Assembly (NCBI RefSeq): GCF_000426385.1
Contig: NZ_AUFG01000003.1
Location: 113,370 to 177,369 of the forward strand
Length of the DNA: 64,000 nucleotides
Direction: 5' to 3'
Origin: Arsenicicoccus bolidensis DSM 15745
GTDB taxonomy: Bacteria > Actinomycetota > Actinomycetes > Actinomycetales > Dermatophilaceae
Under the pieces are notes generated by a model. The model did no database searches. It saw nothing but the letters and a program-made list of their open reading frames with translations, and was not told where the DNA came from. Made by a program: the position numbers and the translations under genes. Positions 50,872-58,333 of the stretch are shown one piece after another (positions within the stretch are counted from its first letter, which is position 1; each line of letters begins with the position of its first letter).

Positions 50872-51825
50872 TCACCCCGCGAGGGAGACCTGGGCGGGTA
50901 GGTGGGTGAGGCATCGCGGGTGGACCGACCAGGTGCGCTGGCGCGGGACGGGGTCTGCGTCGTGGACCTCGGTGGTGAACCCCACCGGGAGGCGACGCCT
51001 GGTGACCGCGTCCCGAGCATGGGCGGCCGCCGCGCCCACGGCCAGCGCCGTGGTGGTGGGGTCGGTGCGCGCGGGCCGGGGGAGGCCGTCCAGACGCCGC
51101 GTCGTGAGCTGGGCCAGCAGGCGTGGCCAGGCGGGATCCCGGTCGGTGCGGTAGCGGTCCAGGCACAGGGGGCAGGGGTCGGCGAGCCCGCCCCACAGCG
51201 GCCCGACGGTCACCGAGCCGTCCGCCACGACGACCGGCAGGACCATCGCCCACGGTGCCCACTGCCGAGCGACGACGGGGTCGATCGCACCGTCCGCCAC
51301 CAGCACCGCCAGGGCGGGCGGCCGGCGCGAGTCCCTGGCGGCGGTGCCGGCAGAGGGAGACGGCAGGTGGGTCGGGGCGAGCTCGTCCTGCACGTGGAGG
51401 CGAGGGTGCTGTCGTCGCAGGGCGCTCGCGACCTGCTCCGCGAGGTCGCCGATCCCGGCGACGAGCACCGGGACGCGAGCCAGGTCCGACGCGTCCGAGG
51501 ACGAGTCCACTCCCGGTGCCGGCAGTCGCAGCACGTCCCGGGGGCGGCCGCCGCCGGGTGACCGGGGGTCGAGCAGGCCGTGGGCGGTCAGCAGGTCCAG
51601 CAGGTCGCCGAGGCGGCTGTCGTCCTCCCCGTGGCGGACGTAGACGAGCTGCAGGTCTGCCCGGGAGCGGGTGCCGTCGAGCGCCATGACGACCTCACGA
51701 TCGGCGGCGCTGAGACCGGCCAGCACCATCGCGGTGGGGTGGTGCGCCCCGAGCTGGAGCTCGTCACCGCCACGGTCGAGCAGGCGGAGGCCGGGGCGGA
51801 GGGTGGGGCGTTCGCAACGGGTCAT
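50872..51825 (-). CDS. TOMM cyclodehydratase-like E1 (ThiF-fold) protein, orphan
   Basis: A 317-aa protein resembling the E1-like component of azole (TOMM) cyclodehydratases (TIGR03882-type). The N-terminal part (about 1-100) resembles a peptide-binding winged helix (MVLAGLSAADREVVMALDGT), followed by a degenerate Rossmann region (PVLVAGIGDLAEQVASAL), then PLWGGLADPCPLCLDRYRTD with the RDPAWPRLLAQL stretch typical of these proteins, and a C-terminal HPRC. No YcaO partner, dehydrogenase or recognised precursor peptide is nearby. AGGAG lies before the ATG. It is in an operon with the AarF-type kinase; function unknown. Confidence 0.65.
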   Translation of the reverse strand: MTRCERPTLRPGLRLLDRGGDELQLGAHHPTAMVLAGLSAADREVVMALDGTRSRADLQLVYVRHGEDDSRLGDLLDLLTAHGLLDPRSPGGGRPRDVLRLPAPGVDSSSDASDLARVPVLVAGIGDLAEQVASALRRQHPRLHVQDELAPTHLPSPSAGTAARDSRRPPALAVLVADGAIDPVVARQWAPWAMVLPVVVADGSVTVGPLWGGLADPCPLCLDRYRTDRDPAWPRLLAQLTTRRLDGLPRPARTDPTTTALAVGAAAAHARDAVTRRRLPVGFTTEVHDADPVPRQRTWSVHPRCLTHLPAQVSLAG

Positions 51826-51997
51826 GGGTCGTCTCCTACGGGATGCGTGATGGATCGAGCGTGCCACACACAAACTCAGGCAAACGACAGCAAAAGTACT
51901 TCTGTGGATAACCATGAGCGGGACTGTCCCGCTCGGAGATGCCGAGAGGCGGTGCCGGCACAGGTGCCGACACCGCCTCTCGGACGGCAGGTGGTGC

Positions 51998-52153
51998 TCA
52001 GGCCTTGCCGAGGATGCGGTTGAGGTTGGTGCCGCACTCGGGGCACTTGCCCTTGGCCATGCGGCGACCGTTGGTCTCCACGATGTTGCCCTCGGCCTCA
52101 CGCTTGGCCTTGCACTTGACGCAGTAGAACTCACCCTTGTAGGTGTCGGCCAT
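51998..52153 (-). CDS. DUF5679 zinc-ribbon small protein
   Basis: A 51-aa protein: MADTYKGEFYCVKCKAKREA, then GRRMAKGKCPECGTNLNRIL. Two CxxC knuckles (YCVKC and KCPEC) form a zinc ribbon; basic residues suggest nucleic-acid binding. The DUF5679 family is widespread in actinobacteria and of unknown function. AAGGAG lies 7 nt before the ATG at 52153. A short frame extending 5' is rejected. Confidence 0.9.
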   Translation of the reverse strand: MADTYKGEFYCVKCKAKREAEGNIVETNGRRMAKGKCPECGTNLNRILGKA

Positions 52154-52391
52154 GTCGTCTCTCCTTGTCGTTCGTGCCGCGGGTGCGGCAATCGGACTTC
52201 GGTCACCATAGAGCACACGAGAGCTGGTTCCGGGGATTACGCCGCGTCACCTCGCGAGCACGCAGTCGTGCTCAGGGCGCCCAGGCTGCCCCTGCCGCCC
52301 GCGCCGCCGGTCGCGATCCGTGGCTAGGCTCGAGCCACGCGTGCGGCCGGGACGGCCCGGCGCCAGCGCAGCGACGTCGACGAGGATGGCC

Positions 52392-53219
52392 ATGGATCGT
52401 GAAAGCCTTTGGTGGGAGCAGGATTTCGAGCACCTGGCGGTGACCCGCCGGGTGCAGGGCGAGCGTCATACGGCCGTGGTCACCCTGGACCTGCCGGAGC
52501 AGCGCAACGCCATGAGCGAGGAGATGACGACCTCGTGGGCGCGTCTCGCCTCGTTGCTCGGGGACGACACGCAGCTGGCGTGTGTCGTGGTGACGGGTGC
52601 GGGCACGGCGTTCACCTCGGGGGGCAACCTGTCCTGGCTGATGGCCGAGCCGGACGCGTCGGTCAGCGACCTCCGGGCCAGGATGCGCACCTTCTACCGT
52701 CGTTGGCTGTCGATGACGAGGCTGGAGGTGCCGGTCGTGGCGGCCGTCAACGGCCACGCGATCGGCGCCGGACTGGCTCTCGCCCTCGCCTGCGACGTGC
52801 GCTACGTCGCCGAGGAGGCCAGGCTCGCCGTGCCCTTCACCGGGCTCGGCCTGCACCCCGGTATGGCGACCACGTGGTCGCTGCCATCGGTCGCGGGGCC
52901 GGCGCTCGCGGCCGACATGCTCCTGACGGGGCGGGTGGTCCTGGGCCACGAGGCGGTGGGCCTGGGACTGGCGTCCGCGGCCGCCCCGGCGGACGAGGTG
53001 CTCCGGCTGGCCCTGGACGCCGCCGACCGCGTCGCCGCCGCGGCGCCGGTGGCCACGAGGCTGACCCTGGCCGCGCTGCGGGACGGCGGCCACGACGGTC
53101 CGGCCGCGGCGCTGGAGTGGGAGGCCCTCGCACAGGCCACCACGATGGCGACGGCGGACCTGCAGGAGGGCGTCCGGGCGGCGACCGAGCGGCGACCGCC
53201 CACCTTCACCGGCCGCTGA
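52392..53219 (+). CDS. enoyl-CoA hydratase/isomerase family protein
   Basis: A 275-aa crotonase. Oxyanion-hole segments are VVTGAGTAFTSGGNLSWLM (about 65) and NGHAIGAGLALALACDVRY (about 120). The catalytic region VPFTGLGLHPGMATTWSLPS lacks the usual glutamates, so hydratase activity is uncertain and isomerase or another crotonase reaction is equally possible. ATG 52392 is preferred because GAGG lies 6 nt upstream; ATG 52386 and GTG 52320 are alternatives. It stands alone, 50 nt before the metallopeptidase-like gene, which has its own promoter signal. Confidence 0.82.
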   Translation: MDRESLWWEQDFEHLAVTRRVQGERHTAVVTLDLPEQRNAMSEEMTTSWARLASLLGDDTQLACVVVTGAGTAFTSGGNLSWLMAEPDASVSDLRARMRTFYRRWLSMTRLEVPVVAAVNGHAIGAGLALALACDVRYVAEEARLAVPFTGLGLHPGMATTWSLPSVAGPALAADMLLTGRVVLGHEAVGLGLASAAAPADEVLRLALDAADRVAAAAPVATRLTLAALRDGGHDGPAAALEWEALAQATTMATADLQEGVRAATERRPPTFTGR

Positions 53220-53269
53220 GCACGGCGCGCTTGCCCCGGGCCACGCCCGAGCGCCGCTAGGGTGCCGCC

Positions 53270-53812
53270 ATGAGTGAGGTCGAGGTGCGCCGGAGCACCC
53301 GTCGACGCCGCACCGTCAGCGCCTACCGCGAGGGCGATCGCATCGTCGTGCTCATCCCCGCCGGGCACTCCCGCCGCCAGGAGCAGGAGTGGATCGACCA
53401 GATGGTCGGCCGCATCGAGGCGCGCGAGCACCGGGTGCGCCCGAGCGACGGCCGGCTGGCCGAGCGGGCGTGGGAGCTGTCCCAGTCCTACCTCGGTGGC
53501 CTGGCCAGGCCCGCGAGCATCTCCTGGGTGTCCAACCAGCACCGGCGGTGGGGGTCGTGCACCCCCGCGGACGGCACCATCCGGATCTCCGACCGGGTGG
53601 CCGCGCTGCCCCGGTGGGTCCAGGACTACGTCGTCCTGCACGAGCTGGCGCACCTGCTGCAGCCCGGGCACGGGCCGGAGTTCTGGCGCCTGCTGCGGAG
53701 CTATCCCAAGCTGGAGCGCGCCAAGGGCTTCCTCGAGGGAGTTGCGCACGGCGCACGCGATGACACCCCGCCCGGGGATCCGGGGGACACGGGGGACTGC
53801 GTCGACGGATGA
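53270..53812 (+). CDS. YgjP-like (M48-type) metallopeptidase domain protein
   Basis: A 180-aa protein of the YgjP/DUF45 family. The N-terminus is a basic beta-rich segment (RRSTRRRRTVSAYREGDRI), then ISWVSNQHRRWGSCTPADGT with RISDRVAALPRWVQDYVV, and the zinc motif LHELAHLLQPGHGPEFWRLL (HExxH and a third His). Substrate is unknown; some relatives are linked to restriction systems, but none is present here. The ATG follows TAGGGT (53258-53263) by 6 nt, leaderless. It is convergent with the NUDIX gene, only 6 nt apart. Confidence 0.88.
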   Translation: MSEVEVRRSTRRRRTVSAYREGDRIVVLIPAGHSRRQEQEWIDQMVGRIEAREHRVRPSDGRLAERAWELSQSYLGGLARPASISWVSNQHRRWGSCTPADGTIRISDRVAALPRWVQDYVVLHELAHLLQPGHGPEFWRLLRSYPKLERAKGFLEGVAHGARDDTPPGDPGDTGDCVDG

Positions 53813-53818
53813 CCCGTC

Positions 53819-54388
53819 TCAGGGCGCGCGGAGGCCGGCCCGCTCGATCAGACGGGGCAGCTCCTCGCCGTGCGGGTGCGGCAGCGCGTCCACGGGCCAC
53901 CAGGCGACGTCGAGGGACTCCGCGCTGACGACGGGCTCGACCTCGCGGACGACGGCGACGAACCTCAGGTCCAGGTGCTCGCGGCACACCGTGAACCCCT
54001 CACCCAGCGCGTGCCGGTCCAGGTCGACCAGGACCGGCGTCACCTGCAGGTCCGGGATGCCCGACTCCTCGCGGCCCTCGCGCTGGGCGGCCGCCGCCAC
54101 GTCCGCGTCGCCGGGCTCGGCATGACCACCGAGCTGGAACCACGTGCGGGCCTTGCGATGGTGCGTGAGCAGCACCTGGCGCCGGTCCTCGGACAGCACC
54201 AGGACGCTCGCCGTGAGGTGGGCGGCTGGCCCGTGCTTCCACCACGCGTCGGGGTGACGGTCGAGGTGCACCAGGAAGTCCTCGCGCAGCGACTCCTCCC
54301 TCGCGTCGACCGGAGCCAGCTCTGCCAGCAGTCGTATGGCGTCCGCCCGGAGGCTCGCGAGGTTGCCCGGTCGCGCGGGGTCCGTCAC
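53819..54388 (-). CDS. NUDIX hydrolase
   Basis: A 189-aa NUDIX protein. The Nudix box reads GGHAEPGDADVAAAAQREGR followed by EESGI (about 100-124), matching GX5EX7REUXEEXGU apart from a relaxed spacing. The N-terminal helical region (about 1-50) and TASVLVLSEDRRQVLLTHHR are typical of actinobacterial NUDIX proteins of unknown substrate. The GTG at 54388 overlaps the stop of the DUF2342 gene by 4 nt, so the two are co-translated. Confidence 0.88.
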   Translation of the reverse strand: MTDPARPGNLASLRADAIRLLAELAPVDAREESLREDFLVHLDRHPDAWWKHGPAAHLTASVLVLSEDRRQVLLTHHRKARTWFQLGGHAEPGDADVAAAAQREGREESGIPDLQVTPVLVDLDRHALGEGFTVCREHLDLRFVAVVREVEPVVSAESLDVAWWPVDALPHPHGEELPRLIERAGLRAP

Positions 54389-55851
54389 GCCGGGCCGTCG
54401 GTGGGGCCGCCTCCGGGACGGTCCTCGCGCCCCTCCGACAGCAGTCGGTCGAGCTCGGCGTCCAGGTCGTCGCCCTGCCCGGAGCGCACGCGCTGGACGT
54501 AGCCGAGGACGTCGTCCAGGTCGTCGCCGGTCGGCGCCACGTCGGGGTGCGCCCAGACGCTGTCGCGCAGCTCCTGCCCGCCGGCGTCCTCGAGGGCTGC
54601 GAACAGGTTGGCGGCGTCGCGCAGCCGGCGGGGACGCAGCTCGAGCCCCACGAGCTGGGCGAAGGCCTTCTCGGCCGGGCCGCCGGTCGCCCGGCGTCGC
54701 CGCACGGTCTCGCCGAGGGCGGCCGCCTCCGGCAGGTGCGGTCGCGTGGCTCGGTCGGCGACGACGTCGACCCATCCCTCGACGAGGGCGAGCAGCGTCT
54801 CGAGCGAGGCCAGGGCGCGACGCTGGGCGTCTGAGGGTTCCGGGGTGAACAGCGTCGAGCCCAGTGCCTCCTGCAGGGCGGCGGGGTCGCTCGGGTCGAC
54901 CGTGGACATGCGGGCGGAGATGCCCTCGACGTCGATCGAGATGTCACGGGCGTAGGCCTGCACGGCAGAGGTCAGGGACGCGGTCAGCCACGGGGCGGCG
55001 GTGAACAACCGGGACCGGGCCGCCTCGCGGGCCGCGAGGTAGAGGCGCACCTCGGCGGGGTCGACCTCGAGGCCCTCGGAGAGGGCGCGAACCCCGGAGG
55101 GGAGCAGGGCCACGGCGTGACCCGGCACGAGGGGGAGTCCCACCTCGGTGCCGGACACCACGTCCTCGCTGAGGCCACCGACCGCCTCGGCCGTCTGGGC
55201 GGCGAACATCGCCGCACCCATGCGGTGCATCATCGGGCCCATCTGCGCCATCATCGCCGTGGTGTCCATCCCCTGGGGGAGCTGTGGCATGCCCGGCATG
55301 CCCGAGAGCTGCTCCAGCCCGCCGTGCTCGGCGAGCTCCTCGAGCTGCCCCCGCATCGCCCCCGTCATCGCGGCCGTGACGCCGTCCGCGACCGGGGTGA
55401 CCAGCTCGATCCAGGTGGGCATCGTCGCCTGGACCCACTCGGCCCGGCTCCACACGGCGTCCGGCGCGTTGGCCGCCTCGAAGGCCGTGGCCTGGTCGAG
55501 CCACAGCTGGGCCACGCGGATGGCGTCGGCGTGGGAGCGACGGTCGGCGTCCCCCACGACGGCGTCGCCGCCCTGGGCGACGCGCTTGCGCGCGAGGTCG
55601 AGCGCGACCGCCCCGTCGACGGCACCCTCGGGGGCCGGACCGGAGAACATCGCCTGGACCTGCTGGCGCACCATCGCCAGCTGGGTGGGGTCGAGCTGCT
55701 CCATGCCGAGCTGACGGAGGGCGTCGCGCACCTGGGGGTTGTCCGCGAGCGAGGGGTCACCCATCATCTCGCCGAGCATGCGGGCCAGGGCGGCGGCATC
55801 GTCGGGGTCGTGCGGTCCGGACCCGGGTCCGTTGGTGGGTGGGACGGTCAC
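54385..55851 (-). CDS. zinc-dependent metalloprotease-like protein (DUF2342, Rv3195-type)
   Basis: A 488-aa protein of the DUF2342/zincin_2 family. The N-terminal part (about 1-110) is flexible with Met/Gln-rich helices (MPGMPQLPQGMDTTAMMAQM at about 195). The conserved C-terminal half has VRLYLAAREAARSRLFTAAP, ASLETLLALVEGWVDVVADR and GPAEKAFAQLVGLELRPRRL. The segment that normally supplies a metal-binding His, REAAH as I recall, reads REAAR, so zinc binding is doubtful. GTG 55851 has GGAGGAG 6 nt upstream. Its neighbour on the plus strand side is the PDZ-S16 protease, as in mycobacteria. Confidence 0.82.
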   Translation of the reverse strand: MTVPPTNGPGSGPHDPDDAAALARMLGEMMGDPSLADNPQVRDALRQLGMEQLDPTQLAMVRQQVQAMFSGPAPEGAVDGAVALDLARKRVAQGGDAVVGDADRRSHADAIRVAQLWLDQATAFEAANAPDAVWSRAEWVQATMPTWIELVTPVADGVTAAMTGAMRGQLEELAEHGGLEQLSGMPGMPQLPQGMDTTAMMAQMGPMMHRMGAAMFAAQTAEAVGGLSEDVVSGTEVGLPLVPGHAVALLPSGVRALSEGLEVDPAEVRLYLAAREAARSRLFTAAPWLTASLTSAVQAYARDISIDVEGISARMSTVDPSDPAALQEALGSTLFTPEPSDAQRRALASLETLLALVEGWVDVVADRATRPHLPEAAALGETVRRRRATGGPAEKAFAQLVGLELRPRRLRDAANLFAALEDAGGQELRDSVWAHPDVAPTGDDLDDVLGYVQRVRSGQGDDLDAELDRLLSEGREDRPGGGPTDGPA

Positions 55852-56019
55852 GACGTGCTCCTCCGGTCGACGGATCGGGTGGTACTGCAGCCTCAACGCT
55901 AGGAGGGAGCGGGGCGTTCCGTCACGTGCGTCCAGGGACGACGGCGTCGAGGTGCACCACCCTGTCGGTGATGGAGACTAGCCTCTCCCGCAGACGTCCC
56001 CCTCGACGGAAGGGCCCCC

Positions 56020-56454
56020 GTGAGCCAGCCAGTCCCCAGCGCCCGGCTCGTCGCCGTGCGTGACGCGCCGCTGTCCGTCGACGAGGTCCTGGCGGCGGTG
56101 AGCGATCCGCGGGCCGGGGCGATCGTGCCGTTCATCGGCATCGTCCGGGACCACGACAGCGACAAGGGCGTCACCAGCCTCGACTACTCGGGCCACCCCA
56201 CCGCCCTCGACCGCCTGGCCGAGGTCGTGGCCGGCACCCAACAGCTCCCGGGCGTCCTCGCCGCCGCGGCGGTGCACCGTGTCGGCCACCTCGAGATCGG
56301 CGACCTGGCCGTCGTCTGCGCGGTGAGCGCCTCGCACCGGGGGGAGGCCTTCGACGCCTGCCGGCACCTCATCGACACGCTCAAGTCGACCGTCCCGATC
56401 TGGAAGCACCAGGCCTTCTCCGACGGGACCGAGGAGTGGGTGGGGCTGCCGTGA
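56020..56454 (+). CDS. moaE: molybdopterin synthase large subunit MoaE
   Basis: A 144-aa MoaE, which with thiocarboxylated MoaD converts precursor Z (cPMP) to molybdopterin. Typical features are GAIVPFIGIVRDHDSDKGVT, the LDYSGHPTA segment, HRVGHLEIGDLAVVCAVSAS and KSTVPIWKHQAFSDGTEEWV, which holds the active-site lysines. The GTG start has GGAAGG upstream. moaD is not beside it; moeZ at 35-36 kb could charge MoaD. The stop overlaps the next gene (GTGA). Confidence 0.93.
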   Translation: MSQPVPSARLVAVRDAPLSVDEVLAAVSDPRAGAIVPFIGIVRDHDSDKGVTSLDYSGHPTALDRLAEVVAGTQQLPGVLAAAAVHRVGHLEIGDLAVVCAVSASHRGEAFDACRHLIDTLKSTVPIWKHQAFSDGTEEWVGLP

Positions 56455-57533
56455 CGGGGGCCTTCCCCGCCCCGGGGATCCCCGCTCCCCGCCGGCGGCG
56501 CCGTCGCGTCCTCGCCGCAGTCCTGGGCCTCCTGTGCCTGGTGCTGGTCGCCCTCGCCTTCATCCCGCTGCCGTATGTCGTGATGGGTCCCGGCCCCGTC
56601 ACCAACACCCTGGGCGCGACCCGCGACGGCCGACCGCTCATCTCGGTGCCCAAGGCCCAGGACCACCCCGCGTCGGGCGTCCTCAGCTTCACCACCGTCT
56701 CGGTGCGGGGTGGCCCGGGTGCCACGGTCACGGCATACGACCTGCTGGCCGCGTCCGTCTCGCAGGCCCGCTCGGTCGTGCCCGAGGAGCAGGTGTTCCC
56801 CCAGGGCGCGACCAACGAGGAGATCAAGCGCGAGAACGCCGCCGAGATGACCCACTCCCAGGAGGACGCGGTGGTCGTGGCCGAGCGCGCGCTGGGGCTC
56901 ACGGTGCCCGAGACCGTCTCGGTGGGGGTGCTCCCGACCGGGTCCCCGGCCATCGGGCGGCTCGAGCCCGGAGACCGCTTCGTGCAGGTCGGGTCCACCC
57001 CGGTGACCGGCAGCGCGGGGCTGCGGTCGGCGATCCAGTCCTACGCCGCCGGTCAGTCCGTGCCGGTCACCGTCGTGCGCGACGGAGCCCGCCGTCAGGT
57101 GTCCCTGCCCGTGCGTGAGCAGCAGGGACGCAAGGTGATCGGGGTCGGGCTCAAGGTCGACTACACCTTTCCCGTCAAGGTCACCATCGACGCCGGCGAC
57201 GTGGGTGGACCCTCCGCCGGGATGATGTTCGCCCTCGGCATCCACGACCGCCTGACGCCCGGCGAGCTGACGGCGGGCCAGCGCATCGCTGGCACGGGCA
57301 CCCTGTCGCCCGACGGGCGGGTCGGGCCGATCGGGGGGATCCAGCAGAAGCTCGCCGGTGCCCGCGCGGCCGGGATCCAGTGGTTCCTCGCGCCGGCCGG
57401 CAACTGCGGCGAGGTCGTCGGCCACGTGCCGGACGGGCTGCGGGTCGTGCGCGTCGACGACTTCGACGACGCGCTGGCGGACGTGCGGGCCATCGCGGCC
57501 GGCAAGGGCGCGGGCCTGCAGGGTTGCGGCTGA
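56451..57533 (+). CDS. membrane PDZ-domain S16 (Lon-like) protease, YlbL family
   Basis: A 360-aa protein with an N-terminal membrane helix (about 18-42, RVLAAVLGLLCLVLVALAFI), a PDZ domain (about 160-230, AIGRLEPGDRFVQVGSTPVT) and a C-terminal Lon-type S16 protease domain with catalytic Ser255 (GDVGGPSAGMMFAL) and Lys300 (IGGIQQKLAGARAAG). The active site faces outside the cytoplasm. It has no ATPase domain. The GTG start overlaps moaE by 4 nt. Substrates are unknown; a role in envelope protein quality control is plausible. Confidence 0.92.
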   Translation: MTGAFPAPGIPAPRRRRRRVLAAVLGLLCLVLVALAFIPLPYVVMGPGPVTNTLGATRDGRPLISVPKAQDHPASGVLSFTTVSVRGGPGATVTAYDLLAASVSQARSVVPEEQVFPQGATNEEIKRENAAEMTHSQEDAVVVAERALGLTVPETVSVGVLPTGSPAIGRLEPGDRFVQVGSTPVTGSAGLRSAIQSYAAGQSVPVTVVRDGARRQVSLPVREQQGRKVIGVGLKVDYTFPVKVTIDAGDVGGPSAGMMFALGIHDRLTPGELTAGQRIAGTGTLSPDGRVGPIGGIQQKLAGARAAGIQWFLAPAGNCGEVVGHVPDGLRVVRVDDFDDALADVRAIAAGKGAGLQGCG

Positions 57534-57565
57534 CCCGATGCGCTCGTGTCAGACCCGGTCGACCG

Positions 57566-58099
57566 TCAGGCCTCGCTGAGGGTGGCCCGCAACGCCTCGA
57601 CGAGGCCCGGGGCGATGTCCGGACCCATCGCGACGGCGTCGTCGCTGTCGTGGGCGCGCTGACGCAGGAGCGTCACCTGCTGGCCGGAGCGGTCCACGGC
57701 CACGAGCAGCCGCACGTCCTGGCGCGCCGGGTGGGACGCGAGGCGCTCGAGGGCGGCCTCCGGGTCCTCGGGCAGGTCCGCCTCGGCCTCCGGAGGCACG
57801 ACGATCCGCTCGACGCTGATGGCGGTGCCCGCGACCTCGGCGGGCCACACGATGCCGGCCAGCAGGTCCTCCAGACCTGACGCGTCGGGCAGCTCCTCCT
57901 GCTCGATGGCCGTCAGGCCCGCGGGGTCCTCGCCCTCGAGCCTGGCGCCGAGCTGGGGCTCGGCAGCCAGCAGCTCGGCGGTGCGGACGAGGGCGAACAG
58001 CCGCGTGGGCTGGTCCCAGCCGGAGCGGGCCACGTGCTGCTCGGTGTCGACGGCGCACGTGATGAGGGGCGTGGGGACGAGCTGAGGAGTCGAGGTCAC
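57566..58099 (-). CDS. PPA1309 family protein
   Basis: A 177-aa soluble protein of the PPA1309 family, restricted to actinobacteria and uncharacterised. Recognisable stretches are PTRLFALVRTAELLAAEPQL, EDLLAGIVWPAEVAGTAISV with ERIVVPP, and DVRLLVAVDRSGQQVTLLRQ. It has no signal peptide, membrane segment or catalytic motif. The start is GTG 58099. It is divergent from the UPF0182 gene and convergent with the PDZ-S16 protease gene, the usual arrangement in related genomes. Confidence 0.85.
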   Translation of the reverse strand: MTSTPQLVPTPLITCAVDTEQHVARSGWDQPTRLFALVRTAELLAAEPQLGARLEGEDPAGLTAIEQEELPDASGLEDLLAGIVWPAEVAGTAISVERIVVPPEAEADLPEDPEAALERLASHPARQDVRLLVAVDRSGQQVTLLRQRAHDSDDAVAMGPDIAPGLVEALRATLSEA

Positions 58100-58333
58100 G
58101 GGTCCATGCTGCCTGAGGGCGGCAGGAACCCCTAGCCGGGGACTCCAGACAGCCGGTCAGCCTATAGCCGCCTGCCGAGGCCTTGACGGGGCCCGCGAGA
58201 CATCGGCGAGCGTCCGGAGCCACATCAGGGTGACGTCTCCCGCCGACGTCCAGCGAGCCGGGGTAGGTTGGGCCGCGAGCACCACGGGCGGCAGTCGCGG
58301 CCCGGCGGCCCGAACGTGCAGGAGGACGACGCA

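Noticed and set aside
53270..53812. YgjP-like metallopeptidase as a sign of a type I restriction system.
   Set aside because: No hsd genes or other restriction-modification components are nearby; the family is also found as a lone gene.
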